NCBI GenBank assembly: GCA_037176705.1
Contig: CM073885.1
Coordinates: 165,406,290-165,470,289, forward strand
Direction: 5' to 3'
DNA length: 64,000 nt
Source: Molossus alvarezi
Taxonomy: Eukaryota; Chordata; Mammalia; Chiroptera; Molossidae
The translations under genes and the position numbers were made by a program. Within the stretch, counting starts at the first letter, position 1. Each line of letters begins with the position of its first letter. Shown here piece by piece: positions 46,724 to 57,979 of the stretch. The notes under the pieces were generated by a model, which had not been told where the DNA came from, ran no database searches, and saw nothing but the letters and a program-made list of their open reading frames with translations.

Positions 46724-47398
46724 TGTATGGGCTGAATTGTGTTCTCCAAAATTCATATGTTGAAGACCCAGTACTCAGAACGTGGCTGTATTTGGACATA
46801 GGGCCTTGGAAGAGGGGATTAAGTTAAAATGAGGCCATTAAGGTGGCCCTAGTTCAAGCCGACTGATATTCTTATAAGAAAAAGAAATACGCATATACCA
46901 AGAGACACCAGGAGCATGGCACACGTGAAAAGGACATGTGAGGATCCCTGACTGGTTTGGGTCAATGGTTAGAGCATCGGCCCTTGGATAGAAGGGTCTC
47001 AGGTTCGATTCCAATCAAGGGTACACACCTGGGTTGCAGGTTCAATCCTCAGCCCTGATCAGGGTCATGCATGAGGCAACCAATCGATGTGTCTCTTTCA
47101 CATCCATCTTTTTCTCTTTCTTTCTTCTTCCCTCCCTCCCTTCCACTCCATTTAAAAAATCCGTGGAAAACATATCCTTGGGTGAGGATCGACAACAGCA
47201 ACAACAACAAAGAGGACGTGTGAGGACACAGTGAGAAGTAGCATACACAAGCCAAGGAGGGAGACCTCGGGAGAAACCCAACCTGCCGGCGCCTTGATCT
47301 TGGACTTTTAGCCTCCAGAAATGTGAAAAAATAAATTTCTGTTGTTTAAGCCATCTAGTCCATGGTAATTTATTATGGCAACCCTAGCAAACTAATAC
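46724..47398 (+). mobile_element. MLT1-type (MaLR) LTR with a SINE inside
   Basis: GGGCTGAATTGTGTTCTCCA, AAATTCATATGTTGAAGACC, then after the SINE GCGCCTTGATCTTGGACTTT, CCTCCAGAAATGTGAAAAAA, TTAAGCCATCTAGTCCATGG, CCCTAGCAAACTAATAC. It is a well preserved solo LTR. Confidence 0.88.
46944..47208 (+). mobile_element. Ves-type SINE, class A, old
   Basis: Diverged head (CCCTGACTGGTTTGGGTCAA), tail ATCCTTGGGTGAGGATCGAC. The 14-bp target duplication AGGACATGTGAGGA / AGGACGTGTGAGGA lies within the LTR. Confidence 0.92.
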
Positions 47399-47796
47399 AC
47401 CAAATAATACATACATTAATAGCAGGTTGAAGTACAACGTAGTTAGTTCTGTGAAGGAAAACCAGGAAAAGAGGGAAACCATGTGAAATAGAGCTGCAAT
47501 TTAGGCAGGGTGGTCAGGGAACGCCTCACCTGGAGCTGGCAGTTGGGCAAAGACTTGACCAAGGTGATTAAGTAAGCCGGGCACACATGGGGCCACGGGA
47601 ACCGGAAGAGCCTTCTCGGCAAAGGAATGACAGGTTCAGAGGCCTGAGGTAGAGTTAGCATGGTATGTTCAAGGAAAACAAGATGGTAGGGTGGCGAAAA
47701 ATCATCCACTAGTCACTCATGAATCCACGCATGAGGTGGCAAGAGGTGAGGTCAATAAGGGTAACGAGAAAGCTGATGATACAGGCCTTGCCATTT

Positions 47797-48049
47797 ATTT
47801 GTTTGTTTGTTTGTTTGTTTATTATCCTCACTAGAGGACATTTTTTCATTTATCTTCAGATAGAGTAGGGGGGCAGAGAAATATCGATGCATCGATGTGA
47901 GAGAGACACATAGACTAGCTGCCTCTTGCACGACCCCAACCAGGGCGGGGGGCGAACTGCAACCGAGGTACATGCCCTTGACGGAAATTGAACCCACGAC
48001 TCATTGGTCTGCAGGCTGACACTCTAACTACCAAGTCAAACCAGCCAGG
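47797..48049 (-). mobile_element. Ves-type SINE, class A
   Basis: Reverse copy with a (TTTG)n tail and TATCCTCACTAGAGGACATT. First of three adjacent SINEs. Left flank CAGGCCTTGCCATTTA. Confidence 0.9.
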
Positions 48050-48057
48050 GTGCTATT

Positions 48058-48262
48058 TTATTTTTTAAAATATGTTTCCATTGATTTTTTAGAGAGAGAG
48101 ATAGAAACATCGATGTGAGAAAGAAATATCAATTGGCTGCCTCCCGCACACCCCCTACTGGGGATCGAGCCTGCAACCCGGCCATGTGTCACACTGGGAA
48201 TTGAACTGGGACCTCTCAGTCCATGGGTGGATGTTCAATCCACTGAGCCACACCAGCCGGGC
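48058..48262 (-). mobile_element. Ves-type SINE, class B
   Basis: Reverse copy with head AGCCCGGCTGGTGTGGCTCA on the minus strand. Right flank TAGGCCTTGCTATTTA repeats the left flank of the preceding SINE. Confidence 0.9.
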
Positions 48263-48295
48263 TATAGGCCTTGCTATTTAAAGTGTGGACCTCAG

Positions 48296-48515
48296 CCCAG
48301 CTGGTGTGGCTCAGTGGTTGAGCATCGACGCATGCCCCAAGAGGTCACCAGTTTGATTCCTGGTCAGGACACATGCCCAGGTTGTGGGCCCAATCCCTAG
48401 TGGGGGGCATGCAGAAGCCGGCCAATCGATGTTCTCTTTCATTGATGTTTCTATCTCTCTCTCTCTCCCTTCCTCTCTCTCTAAAATCAATAAAGAAAAT
48501 AAAAATAATAATAAT
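48296..48515 (+). mobile_element. Ves-type SINE, class B
   Basis: Third of the cluster, opposite orientation. Target duplication AAAGTGTGGACCTCAG (48280-48295) / AAAGTGTGGGCCTCAG (48516-48531). Confidence 0.95.
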
Positions 48516-48639
48516 AAAGTGTGGGCCTCAGACTAGCAGAATTAGAATCATATAGTAATATTTTTAGCAATGCAGAGTCTCAGGCCCTGTCTAGACCTAC
48601 AGAATCAAAATCCGTATTAAAATAAAATCCCCAAGTGAT

Positions 48640-48815
48640 TTGGAGGCACGTTAAATTTTGTAACTATTTTACTGAGGTATGATTCATATACCATGCAATT
48701 CACCCATTTAAAGCATACAAACCAGTGATTTTTAGAGCGTTCACAGGTGGGTTCAACCATGACTACAGTCAATCTTGGAATATTTTTATCACTTGAAAAA
48801 GAGAGCCTATACACT
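48640..48815 (-). mobile_element. old L1 (L1ME-like) 3'-UTR fragment
   Basis: TTTACTGAGGTATGATTCAT, CAATTCACCCATTTAAAGCA and CAACCATGACTACAGTCAAT are typical of old L1 3' UTRs read backwards. Confidence 0.65.
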
Positions 48816-48856
48816 TTCATGATTATACGTTCTCTTTCTATTTCTATTAACTTTAT

Positions 48857-49160
48857 TCATTTAGATTTTGAGAGCATGTTTATTAAAGCTGGGGACAGCG
48901 ACACAAGGGAGGGAGGGCTCAGGACAGAAGCAGCGTCAGGAGAGCCTGGGCGGGCTGCTTGGCTCACTGGGAAGTCGGAGAAAAGGGGCCTTGGAGACGG
49001 GGGCGGGTTAGCTTGGAACAGACTGTGCTGCCCACTGCTCCCCTGGCTGTAAGTCTCATGGGCTCTTAGAGTTTCGGAGATGTATACCTGTTGGGGGACA
49101 AGAGGGGGAAGGGAAAGTCGCGGACATGCTCCTGAGAGGGAGAGCACACCAACCCCTTTT
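48857..49160. other. GC-rich block between L1 fragments
   Basis: CpG- and GC-richer than its surroundings, with AATAAA on the minus strand at 48884-48879 near its left edge. It could be a retrocopied 3' UTR or an LTR. Not recognised. Confidence 0.35.
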
Positions 49161-50000
49161 GTTTTAAAAGTCTGTTTTGTCTGATAACGATATAAACACT
49201 TCATCTTTCTTGTGGTTGCTGTTTGCATGATGTATCTTTCCCATACTTTTACATCTATTTGTATATTTGAATAAAAGTGTGCCTTCGGTAAATAGCACAT
49301 AGTTAGATTACGTTTTTTAATGCAGCCTGATAATCTCTGCTTTTTAATTGCATGATTTAATTCATTCACATTGTATTTTTTTTGTTCCTCTAGTACTTCA
49401 TTACATCATTATTTTGCCTAGAGTGAATATTTTCTAATGTAGCATATTAATGTCTTTAATATTTTTTTTTTAAAATCCTCACTCAAGAACATTTTTCCAT
49501 TGAATTTTAGATAGAGTAGAAGGGAGGGAGGGAGAGAGAGGGAGAGAGACATCAACATGAGAGAGACACATCAATTGGCTGCCTCCCACATGACCCCGAC
49601 CATGGCCAGGGATAGAACTTGCAATGGAAGTACATGCCCTTGACCGTGAATCAAGCCTGTGACCCTTCGGTCTGCTGGCTGACGCTCAAACTGCTGAGCC
49701 AAACTGGCCAGGGCTTTAGTAAATTTTAACTATATGATTAGTGGTTTGCTCTAAAATCTGCCATATACATATAACATCAGAATCAGCTTCCAATTTATAC
49801 TAGTTTAACTGCACTGATACATAGAGATATTACTCATATAGTTCTATTCCCCTTTTCCCCTTTTTGTGGAATTTTTATTACATAATATTACGTTAATGTT
49901 ATAAACCCAACTACACATTGTTATAATTATTACTTTACCATCTGTAGCCCAATACAACTTTGCTTCCACCCACCTCCTTTATGTTGTTATTGGCACATAT
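49161..50000 (-). mobile_element. old L1M fragment split by a SINE
   Basis: GTCTGTTTTGTCTGATAACG, GGTTGCTGTTTGCATGATGT, AATAGCACATAGTTAGATTA are reverse L1M sequence. It continues after the SINE (ATCTGCCATATACATATAAC) with an approximate right end. Confidence 0.6.
49460..49715 (-). mobile_element. Ves-type SINE, class A, diverged
   Basis: Reverse copy with ATCCTCACTCAAGAACATTT and a right end GAGCCAAACTGGCCAGGGCT. Confidence 0.9.
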
Positions 50001-50029
50001 ATTTGAGAAGTGCCTATTAGGGCCTTGCA

Positions 50030-50720
50030 GGGACCATGAAGAATTTTGTCCTTCGTTTTGAGTGACCTGGGAAGACATTAAGTCAGAGAAGTGACCTATC
50101 TGACATCTTTTTAAAGGTTTCCTGTGTTTACTTTGTAGAGTAGTCTCTAAGAGAGCAGGAGTAGAAGCCAGGAGACCAATTAAGAAATGTTCGCCACAGT
50201 TCGGGAGCGGAAGAGAGACGGCATGAAGCAGGGGACAGTGGGAGGGTGAGTCCGAAATGGTCAGCTTCCCGATAGGACTTGAAGGCAGCCAATGAGACTT
50301 CATGACCGGTATTGGGATGGATAAAAGGAGGAGAGCCGAAGACGACTGGAAACATTTAGGCCTGGCCCTGGAAGAGCAGGCTCTCCAGTAACTGAGCTGG
50401 GGAAGGCCACTGGAGCTCACGGTGTGAGGGGACATCCAGGGAGTGCAGGGAGATGCGCTCGGTTTGAGATTTCTTACCGGTGTGGACTGGGCAGAGGTAC
50501 TTACAAATCTAGAAAGCGGTTCAGGCGGGAAATATAAACTTGGGAATCATCAGTATGTAGGTGACGTTTAAATCCGTAAGACTAAATGAGGTGAGGAAGG
50601 AGAGAAGACGAGTTGAGACCTGAGGACTGAGCTCTGGGACACGCGGGTGTCAAAAGTGGAGGGTGATGAGGAATCTGCAGAGATGAATGAGGAGTGAATG
50701 TGTTGTAAATATTTGACACT
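50030..50720 (+). repeat. ancient dispersed repeat, long copy
   Basis: GGCCTTGCAGGGACCATGAA, AGGTTTCCTGTGTTTACTTTG, GGAAATATAAACTTGGGAAT, CATCAGTATGTAGGTGACGT, GGACTGAGCTCTGGGACACG follow the order of the unnamed ancient repeat. Confidence 0.55.
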
Positions 50721-51540
50721 TTTCACGCACTATGAGCTGCTAAAATGTAGAAATAGTTTCTTTATTATTGTGCCCCTTACATAAGAGTTCTCAATCTCCT
50801 GTTCTCAACCATGTGAACTTAGAACAAGCTCCCAGGGGGTCTGGCGCACACCCCCAGGTTGAGAATGACTGTCCCTGTGACTGCCGTAGGGCTGTGCACA
50901 CAGAAGTTGCTGCATGTTTCCGAAATTGAAACTTATATATGATCAGCACACAAAAACACCCAAAGGTTTTAGATACTACTTTTGAACTATAATGATCATT
51001 AGCCATCGGCTGTGATCTTACCAAGAGAAGCCGCATGGATCCCCATGTTGTGATTAGGGTAACTGCTGTGCAAGCTAATGCTACCTGAGTATGCCTACAT
51101 TGCAGAAGCCTAAGTAGAATAGGCAACAAAAGTGAGGGAAGTGTATAGTGTTTCTGGAGATGGATCACTTTGGAGTAGCTTCACATTATAAAGTCAAATG
51201 CCTTTCTCTTCTTATATTTGTGACTTGCAAGTCTCCTCTCATTAAGAGTGGTACCACAGAGTAAAAAGAGAATAGTCAGAATTTCATCCAAATCCTGGCT
51301 CTGCCATGTGTAGCTGTCTGCTGTTCTGCAAGCCATTTAAACTCTCCGAGCTCATTTCTTTCACTTGTAGAATTAGAATAATGAAACCTACTCTGAAGAA
51401 ATATTGCAAGGACTGTAGATGCATTTAAACTATCTCACATATAGTAGGCCCACTCTAATGGTAGTTGTTACTATCACTATTGATAATTCTGGTAATAATT
51501 AGTATAATAAACATATGATAATGTAAAGAATTATGCATTG
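50721..51540. other. unassigned; MIR trace at about 51290-51500 (+)
   Basis: The MIR trace shows ATCCTGGCTCTGCCATGTGT, AACTCTCCGAGCTCATTTCT, TAATGAAACCTACTCTGAAG. The remainder is anonymous. Confidence 0.5.
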
Positions 51541-51990
51541 AATAGTCAATTAGTTATCCATGGCTATGTAATAAATTTATTATAAAACTTAGTAGCTTAA
51601 ACCAACAATAGACATTTATTATTGCCCAGTTTCTGTGGGTCAGGAATTCATAAGCAGCTTAACTGATGGTTCGGCCCAGCAGCTCTCATTAGGATGCAAA
51701 GTCCAGATGTTGGTCAGGGCCAGAGGATTTACTTCCAAGGAGATTCACTCAGACAGCTGACAAGCTGGAGCCTGCTGTTGGCAAGAGACCTTAGTTCCTT
51801 GCCATGTGGAACTGTCCATGTCCCCATGACATGGTAACTGGCTTCTCTCAGAGCAAGCCGTCCAAGGGACGGTAAGGCAGATTATCAAACACTTTATGGC
51901 CTGGTTTTAATTTCTGCAGTAGTCGTCATTTCTGAGCCATCAGATTGGCCACACAGGGCAGTCCCCGTCAGTGCAATAGGGGGAAAGCAC
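51541..51990 (-). mobile_element. MLT1-like (MaLR) LTR
   Basis: Starts ATAGTCAATTAGTTATCCAT, then AAAACTTAGTAGCTTAAACC, TTTCTGTGGGTCAGGAATTC, TCCTTGCCATGTGGAACTGT. Right boundary approximate. Confidence 0.5.
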
Positions 51991-52144
51991 CTGAATAACA
52001 CAAGAGGCCCACTGGGCACCACCTTGGAAGTTTGGCTACCACAAGAAGTAAATAAACTATACCTTTAATATCCCCTCTTATACGATTTGAAAGTGTTAAA
52101 CAAAAGTAAAAGTTGCTTTCTTTCTCTGTACCACTTGCAAATAA

Positions 52145-52327
52145 GCCCGGCCGGTGTGGCTCAGTGGTTGACCGTAATCCCATGGACTGACAGGTCCCAG
52201 TTCAATTCCCAGTCAGGGCTCGTGACCAGGTTGTAGGCTCAATCCCCAATGAGGGGCCTGCAGGAGGCAGCCAATCAATGTTTCTCTCTCTCCCTTCCTC
52301 TCCTCTAAAAAAATCAATAAAAACAGA
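52145..52327 (+). mobile_element. Ves-type SINE, class B, diverged
   Basis: Head GCCCGGCCGGTGTGGCTCAG, tail TCTAAAAAAATCAATAAAAA. Flanks ACTTGCAAATAA / ACTTACAAAATAA. Confidence 0.88.
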
Positions 52328-52384
52328 CTTACAAAATAAATAAGTAAGTGAAAATTAAATTGCAAATAATTCCAATTATTTTTT

Positions 52385-55003
52385 TCCAAAATATTTCTTT
52401 TGTTTAAATCTTTATTGTTGAATGTATTACAGATGTTCCTCATTTTTCCCCCATTGACCCCCTCCTCCCCACTCCCACCCTCCTCCTGCCTTTTCCCACA
52501 CTATTGTCTGTGTCCATTGGTTATGCATATAAGTTCTTTGGTTTATTTCTTCCCACCCCCCAACCCCTTTCCCTTTGAGGTTTGTCAGTCTAGCAATGAA
52601 TTTGTACTTCTTAATCCCTTCACCTTTTTCACCCATTTCTGCAACCCCCCTCCCACCTGGCAACCAACAAAATGTTCTCTGTATCTATGAGAATGTTTCT
52701 GCTCTGCCTATTCATTTTGTTTGTAGATGCCATTGTTGATAGATATGTATTCATTGCCATTTGGTTTGTTCATATATTTTATCTTTTTCTTCAAAAAGAC
52801 CCTTCATCATTTCATATAATAACGGTTTGGTGGTGATGAACTCCTTTAACTTTTTTTTTGTCTGGGAAACTCTTCATATGGCAATTGATTCTAAATGACA
52901 GCTTTGCAAAATAGAGTAATCTTGGTTGTAGGCTCTTGCTTTCCATCACTCTGAATATTTCTTGCCAATCCCTTCTGGCCTGCAAAGTTTCTTTTGAGAA
53001 ATCAGCTGACAGCCTTATGGGAACTCCCTTGTAGGTAACTAGCTGCGTTTCTCTTGCTGCTTTTAAGATTCTCTCTTTGTCTTGAACCTTTTGCATTTTG
53101 ATGATGATGTGTCTTGGTGTGGGCCTCTTGGGGTTCATCTTGTTTGGGACTGTCTGTGCTTCCTGGACTTGTATGTCTGTTTCCTTCACCAAGTTAGGGA
53201 AGTTTTCTGCCGTTATTGTTTCAAACAAGTTTTCAATTTCTTGTTTTCTCTCTTCTCCTTCTGGCACCCCCAAGATGCGAATGTTGGCACGCTTGAAGTT
53301 GTTCCAGAGGTTCCCTACACTATCCTCATTTTTTTGGATTCTTATTATTTTTTTTTTTTTGTGTGCTGTTCTGATTGGGCATTTTTTGCTTCCTTATATT
53401 CTAAATCAATGGTTTGCTTCTTGGATTTACATACTCTAATACTGAATCAGTGTAAGTTATTCTTTATTTCAGTTAATGCCTCCTTTATTTCTGATTGTGC
53501 ACCCATCATTTCTGACTGGTCCTTTTTTATGCTCTTGAGGCCCTCACTAAGTTCATTGAGCATCCTTATAAGCAGTATTTTGAACTCAGCATCTGTTAGG
53601 TTGCTTAGCTCCATTTTGCTTAGTTCTTTTCTTGGGGTTTTGTTCTGTTCTTTCATTTGGGACCTGTTTCTTTGTATCCTCATTTTGGCTGCCTCCCTGT
53701 GTTTGTTTCTGTGTACAAGTGATACCTCGGTTCTCGAACGCCTCGGTTTTCGACCAAATCGGTATTCGACCAGGAGATTCGAGAAACTTTTGTCTCGGAA
53801 TCTGAACAAATACAGTATTTGGAACTCGAACTTCCGAGATGAGCCGAGTTGAGCCGAATGGCGTTCATTCGGCCCAGCGCGCCTTGCTGGCGTCATCAGT
53901 GTGAGTGCAGAGAGAGAGTCACGCTTTGTGGAGAGAGTACATTTTATTTTTTTTAATACATACTGTACACTTTTATTTCTTGTTGAGACTTATGTTTTTC
54001 TACATATTATATACAAATTAGGCCAGTAAATAGTCATTTTCTGGGGCTTGGAACGAATTAATCCAGTTTCCATTATTTCCTATTGGTTTCATTGCTTCGG
54101 TTCTCAAACAATTTGTTTCTCAACTGTCCTCCTGGAACGAATTATGTTCGAGAACCGAGGTATTAACAAGAGGTATGGGGCTATGAAGTATGAGACCAGA
54201 GGCTGCTTGTTTGAAAGAATTTAGGAAAACCTGAAGCAGGATCCAAGACAGGCCAATCCTATGGTTAAGCAAGTGGCAACAGCTTGGGTGGGCCTGAAAG
54301 TTGGGTGGGGCGGGGCCTCAGGGAGTCACCAGGGCGGGGCTACCAGTGTGAGCCAGGTTGCTTTTGTTCCAGATATGGTGACTGTCTGCCGCCCCAGGGA
54401 AGGGCTCACCAAAGGAACAAAGGCCTCTGACAGCACGTTTGTGCCGGAGAAAGCCCCCTCTCCAGCCCTCGCTCCAGTGCCAAACAGCTCAGTTCTTCCC
54501 TGTATGTCTCTGATGCCCCTCGAGCTGCCTCCCCTCCGAGCTTAGAGGGAGAGAGTCCGATAAGTCCGTGCGCGGGCCCTTTAAGGAGCTGCCTGGGGCT
54601 CCAGCCGCTTCAGCCTCCCTGAGCCTCAGTTCCTGCTGGTTTTTCCAGCCAGAAGTTATGGGGATTCTCTTCCTGGCACTGGAACCCTGAGCGGGGCACC
54701 TGGTGTGAGACGGGGACCCCTCAGTCCTCAGGAAGGACCTTCCCAGCCGAGGTGACCTCCTGATTTTTATCTGCCATACTTGAGTGTGGGAGCAGCCAAT
54801 TCTGGGCCTCCGTCCCTCCTACCAGTCTGGATGTGGCTGCTGCTTTAATTCCGTAGTTGTAGGACTTCCATTCAGCTCAATTTCAGGCGGTTTTGAATGA
54901 TGGTTGTTCTGTAGTTTAGCTGTAACTTTGATGTGGTTGTGGGAGGACGCGATACCGCGTTTACCTACGCCGCCATCTTGACCGGAAGTCCCCTCCAATT
55001 ATT
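52385..55003 (-). mobile_element. near full-length ORF1-only L1 (HAL1-like)
   Basis: Target duplication TCCAATTATTT (at about 52371 and 55005). The 5' end (right side) reads GGGACTTCCGGTCAAGATGG, CGGCGTAGG, the typical L1 start with a YY1-type CAAGATGGCGGC. A 5' UTR of about 1.1 kb follows (including the transposon at 53720-54165), then ORF1 remnants at about 53700-52810 with a coiled-coil-like N-terminal half and an RNA-binding-type C-terminal half, broken at about 53300-53440 by a poly-purine expansion and frameshift. The 3' UTR follows directly and ends ACATTCAACAATAAAGATTT. No endonuclease or reverse transcriptase region lies between. Confidence 0.83.
53720..54165. mobile_element. non-autonomous DNA transposon with 20-bp TIRs (Tc1/mariner- or Tigger-like)
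   Basis: Left end TGATACCTCGGTTCTCGAAC; right end is the inverse of TAATACCTCGGTTCTCGAAC, one mismatch in 20. ACAAG flanks both sides (53715-53719, 54166-54170); alternatively TA at 53723 and 54161 is the target and CCTCGG the true end. Subterminal GGAACGAATTA motifs recur near 54050 and 54135. No transposase frame. It sits in the 5' UTR of the HAL1-like element. Confidence 0.85.
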
Positions 55004-55009
55004 TCTTAA

Positions 55010-55359
55010 TCAGCTTAAATGTGTATGATTATTTTTACTGTCATTCTCTTCCTGTTAAAAGTTTTATTCAAATGACTAGTTATTTGAACTAGCATGAGGA
55101 AGCCTTCTGATGTGAGTACATAACTGACACTGTAGTATAACTGAATGTCAGTGTTTTAATTTTCCTGAGGGAAACTAAAGTGTTATTTCCACTAACAACA
55201 GTTATGATAATATAATACACTCTCTCTATCTGGTAGCATGGTAAAACATGATATGAAGCAACTCTTATCAAATATTAAGAAATTCAGATTAGGATTATGC
55301 TGGTTATCTTCCAACATCAACAACCACAAAAATATATATATAAATTAGAACAATTTTTT
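55010..55359. other. unassigned AT-rich intronic sequence
   Basis: Nothing recognised. Confidence 0.4.
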
Positions 55360-55563
55360 TTAAAATTTGTTTTCTTTATTGATTTTAGAGAGAGTGGGAG
55401 AGAGATAAAACATCAATGAGAGAGAACATTGATTGGCCACCTTCTGCATGCCCCCCACTGGGGATTCGACCCACAACCTGGGCATGTTCCCTGACCGGGA
55501 ATTGAACCAGCAACCTCTTGGTGCATGGGTTGACACTCAACCACTGAGCCACACTGGCCAGGC
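55360..55563 (-). mobile_element. Ves-type SINE, class B
   Basis: Reverse copy: TTTATTGATTTTAGAGAGAG, GCATGCCCCCCACTGGGGAT, CCACTGAGCCACACTGGCCA. Flanks TAGAACAATTT / TAGAACAATTT. Confidence 0.93.
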
Positions 55564-55768
55564 AGAATAGAACAATTTAAAAGACTATTCCTTCACGTTC
55601 TTAAATTGTAGGATTGTTTATTTCTTATATATTCTTTGAGGTACAGAGTGACGGTTAAACCACCTTTTAATGAATTTGGCATAATTTTTGTTTAGCATAA
55701 ATGTAAAAAAGAGTTTCAGGGATTTCTATCATAACCTTGATAATAGCTCATCTGCCACAACTTTAAAA

Positions 55769-56012
55769 AAAGATTTTTTTTTAATCCTCACCCAAGTATA
55801 TTTTTCCATTTATCTTCAGAAAGAGTAAGAGAAAGGGAGAGAGAGAGAAACATTGATGTGAGAGAGAGACATCAATTAGCTGTCTCTCCCACAACCCTGA
55901 CCAGGGCCTGGAACTGAACCACAACCGAGGTATGTGCCCTTGAGCGGAATCAAACCCAAGACCCTTCAGTCCTTAGGCCGACGCTCTCACCACTAAGTCA
56001 AACCATCCAGAG
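55769..56012 (-). mobile_element. Ves-type SINE, class A, diverged
   Basis: Reverse copy with AATCCTCACCCAAGTATATT at the left and AAGTCAAACCATCCAGAGCC at the right. Confidence 0.88.
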
Positions 56013-57979
56013 CCCAACTTAAAATTTTATATCAGCAAACACAGCTATTGCTTTGGTTATCAAGAGAAATTTCCCGAGGTATTATGAATGTACCATGTTG
56101 GTATGAATGGCTGTTTTGTGTTAACGTCTTCTTTCTGACCACTATACCAAGGAAGAAAGGCTAGATTCTGAAACTCTTAAAAGCTGATCAGAAAAGGTAA
56201 GTTAAAGGGTCAGAGATGAGAAGACAAAGTATGGGTATTACTTTCAGAAGCAATGAAAGTAAGATATATTTAAAGTTGAGTAGAAACAAGTCATGTATTA
56301 TTCTGTCCAGGTCTTATACATAACCAAAAATTGCTTTTCCTGACAGACAGGCTGAGACTTAGCAATATCTGGCTTTGTTAGCAGGCTGTCAAGTGATATG
56401 CTCACATTTGGGTTTTCTGAAGTGTAACCTGCCATAATTTATACCTTTTCTTCAAGCTGCAATTCGGGTCTTGGACGCTCCAAGACAAAAAAAATAGTGA
56501 AGAGAATTCAGGGCCAGTCTTCAATTCACTTTTGCCTTTCACCCTGCAAAAGGGCACCTTCTAAGTAGCATCTTTACAGTACCCCATTAAGATGTCACCT
56601 TTCAGAAAATTCTCTTGTTCTAGGTCATTGTAAGTGGGATTGCATGAAATAGGTCATCAAGCATACTCACTCAACCAGTAGTGAATGGTTCAAGCTGCAT
56701 CTAACCTAGGTAAGGGTAATGTTCGAAATTATGACAATTTGGATCTTATTGAAAAACTATCTGAATGCAAGTCCACCTTTCATGCCTTAAGGATGGCACA
56801 GGAAGGTCGAGGGCAGTGGCCTGCACTCTATTCCTAAGGAGAAGGTCTCTAAGTCTCTTCTTTTCACTGGAGACACTATTTTAACTACACTAGTGTTTAA
56901 AAGGTTTAAGATTGCTGTTGTTTAGGAAAAATGTTTTCTTCCTCCTTTCAGAAACACCTTAGGGGCGAGAGTCAACAGAGTGATGCTTTCTTTCACAGCA
57001 TGTGGTTGCTGCTGCACCGGCTTCCCAGCCAGGCACTGCTCCCCAATGCCAACCACACGCCAACTCCACTCCCATCCTATTGGCCAACGCCAGTCACATG
57101 ACCACAGACACCTCCGTGGGCCAGTTCCAAACCATGACGTGATGTGTGTCTCCTCCAAGCTGTGTGTGCTTTCTCCCAGCATCTTCACCTCCAGCAGCGA
57201 GTCTGGGATCATCTGCCGAAGACGGCTGCACTGTAAGATGGGAATGGCCAGAACCCCTAAGTCAGTACTCAGGGGAGAGTTACCTAAGCAGGAAGAGATA
57301 TCTATATTGAATGTTGCCTGAGAGGAAATAAAATGCTGTTATAGCACTGTGTTTTAGGAGATTTTGTTAGAGCGGTTCACCTACTCTAACCAAATGGCAG
57401 ACACTGAACAAGTATAATGTAAATATTCTCAGGATCCAGGATCATCTGGGAAAATGGAAGAGAAGCACAAGAAAGAAAAAGAGCACAGACAGAGAATCAG
57501 AAAAACCCGGAGGGGAGGAATGAGTTCATTTCCTGGGTCAACCCCTTGGAAGTATTGCTCTTAGAAAAATCGTTCCTGGGTCTGAAGCATTGCAGACTAA
57601 GATGGACAGCTTGGCTATCCATACAATGATCATTTTGCTAAAAATATAGTCAGAAAAATATTACAGATAATCTTGCCCTGTTGAAAATCAGCAACCCAGC
57701 ATGCTAAGGTGGCTATGTAGCATTTTTAATACACTACAATATTTTATCTGGGAGAGAACCTGGTGAAAAGGATTGGGCTGAAGGAACCCAGAGAAACATT
57801 CAACGGGAAAGGATAAGGTAGGAAAACACGGAAAACACTGAAGATTCAAAGAAAGAGAATCAGAAAAGTTATAAAGTGGTTTCAAAAAAGGAGTAGAAGT
57901 TTATGGATTTCAGGATAACTGTTCAAGACCTAGAAATTAGAGATGGTAGAGGAAATGCTTTAAAGACTTAAGAAGTGTA
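56013..57979. other. mostly anonymous; GC-richer block at 56935-57330
   Basis: The block 56935-57330 holds overlapping open frames on both strands (about 110 codons +, 96 codons -) and CACATGACCACAGACACCTC-type sequence that may be an LTR or another fossil. No splice borders or homology I recognise. Confidence 0.4.

Larger units (their letters stand above)
46560..47779 (+). repeat. ancient dispersed repeat interrupted by an MLT1 LTR
   Basis: Left arm 46560-46723 (ACTCAACAAAATACTTATTG, TGTGAGGTACTGTGCTAGTG) and right arm 47399-47779 (AGGGTGGTCAGGGAACGCCT, GGTAGAGTTAGCATGGTATG) belong to one copy of the unnamed ancient repeat. Confidence 0.5.

Noticed and set aside
53082..53852. Longest open frame in the window (256 codons, + strand)
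   Set aside because: It is antisense to ORF1 of the HAL1-like element. The other strand carries the recognisable L1 ORF1 order and the element's ends.
1151..56012. CRISPR-like spaced repeats
   Set aside because: The repeated units are about 200-270 bp SINEs at irregular spacing in both orientations in a mammalian intron.
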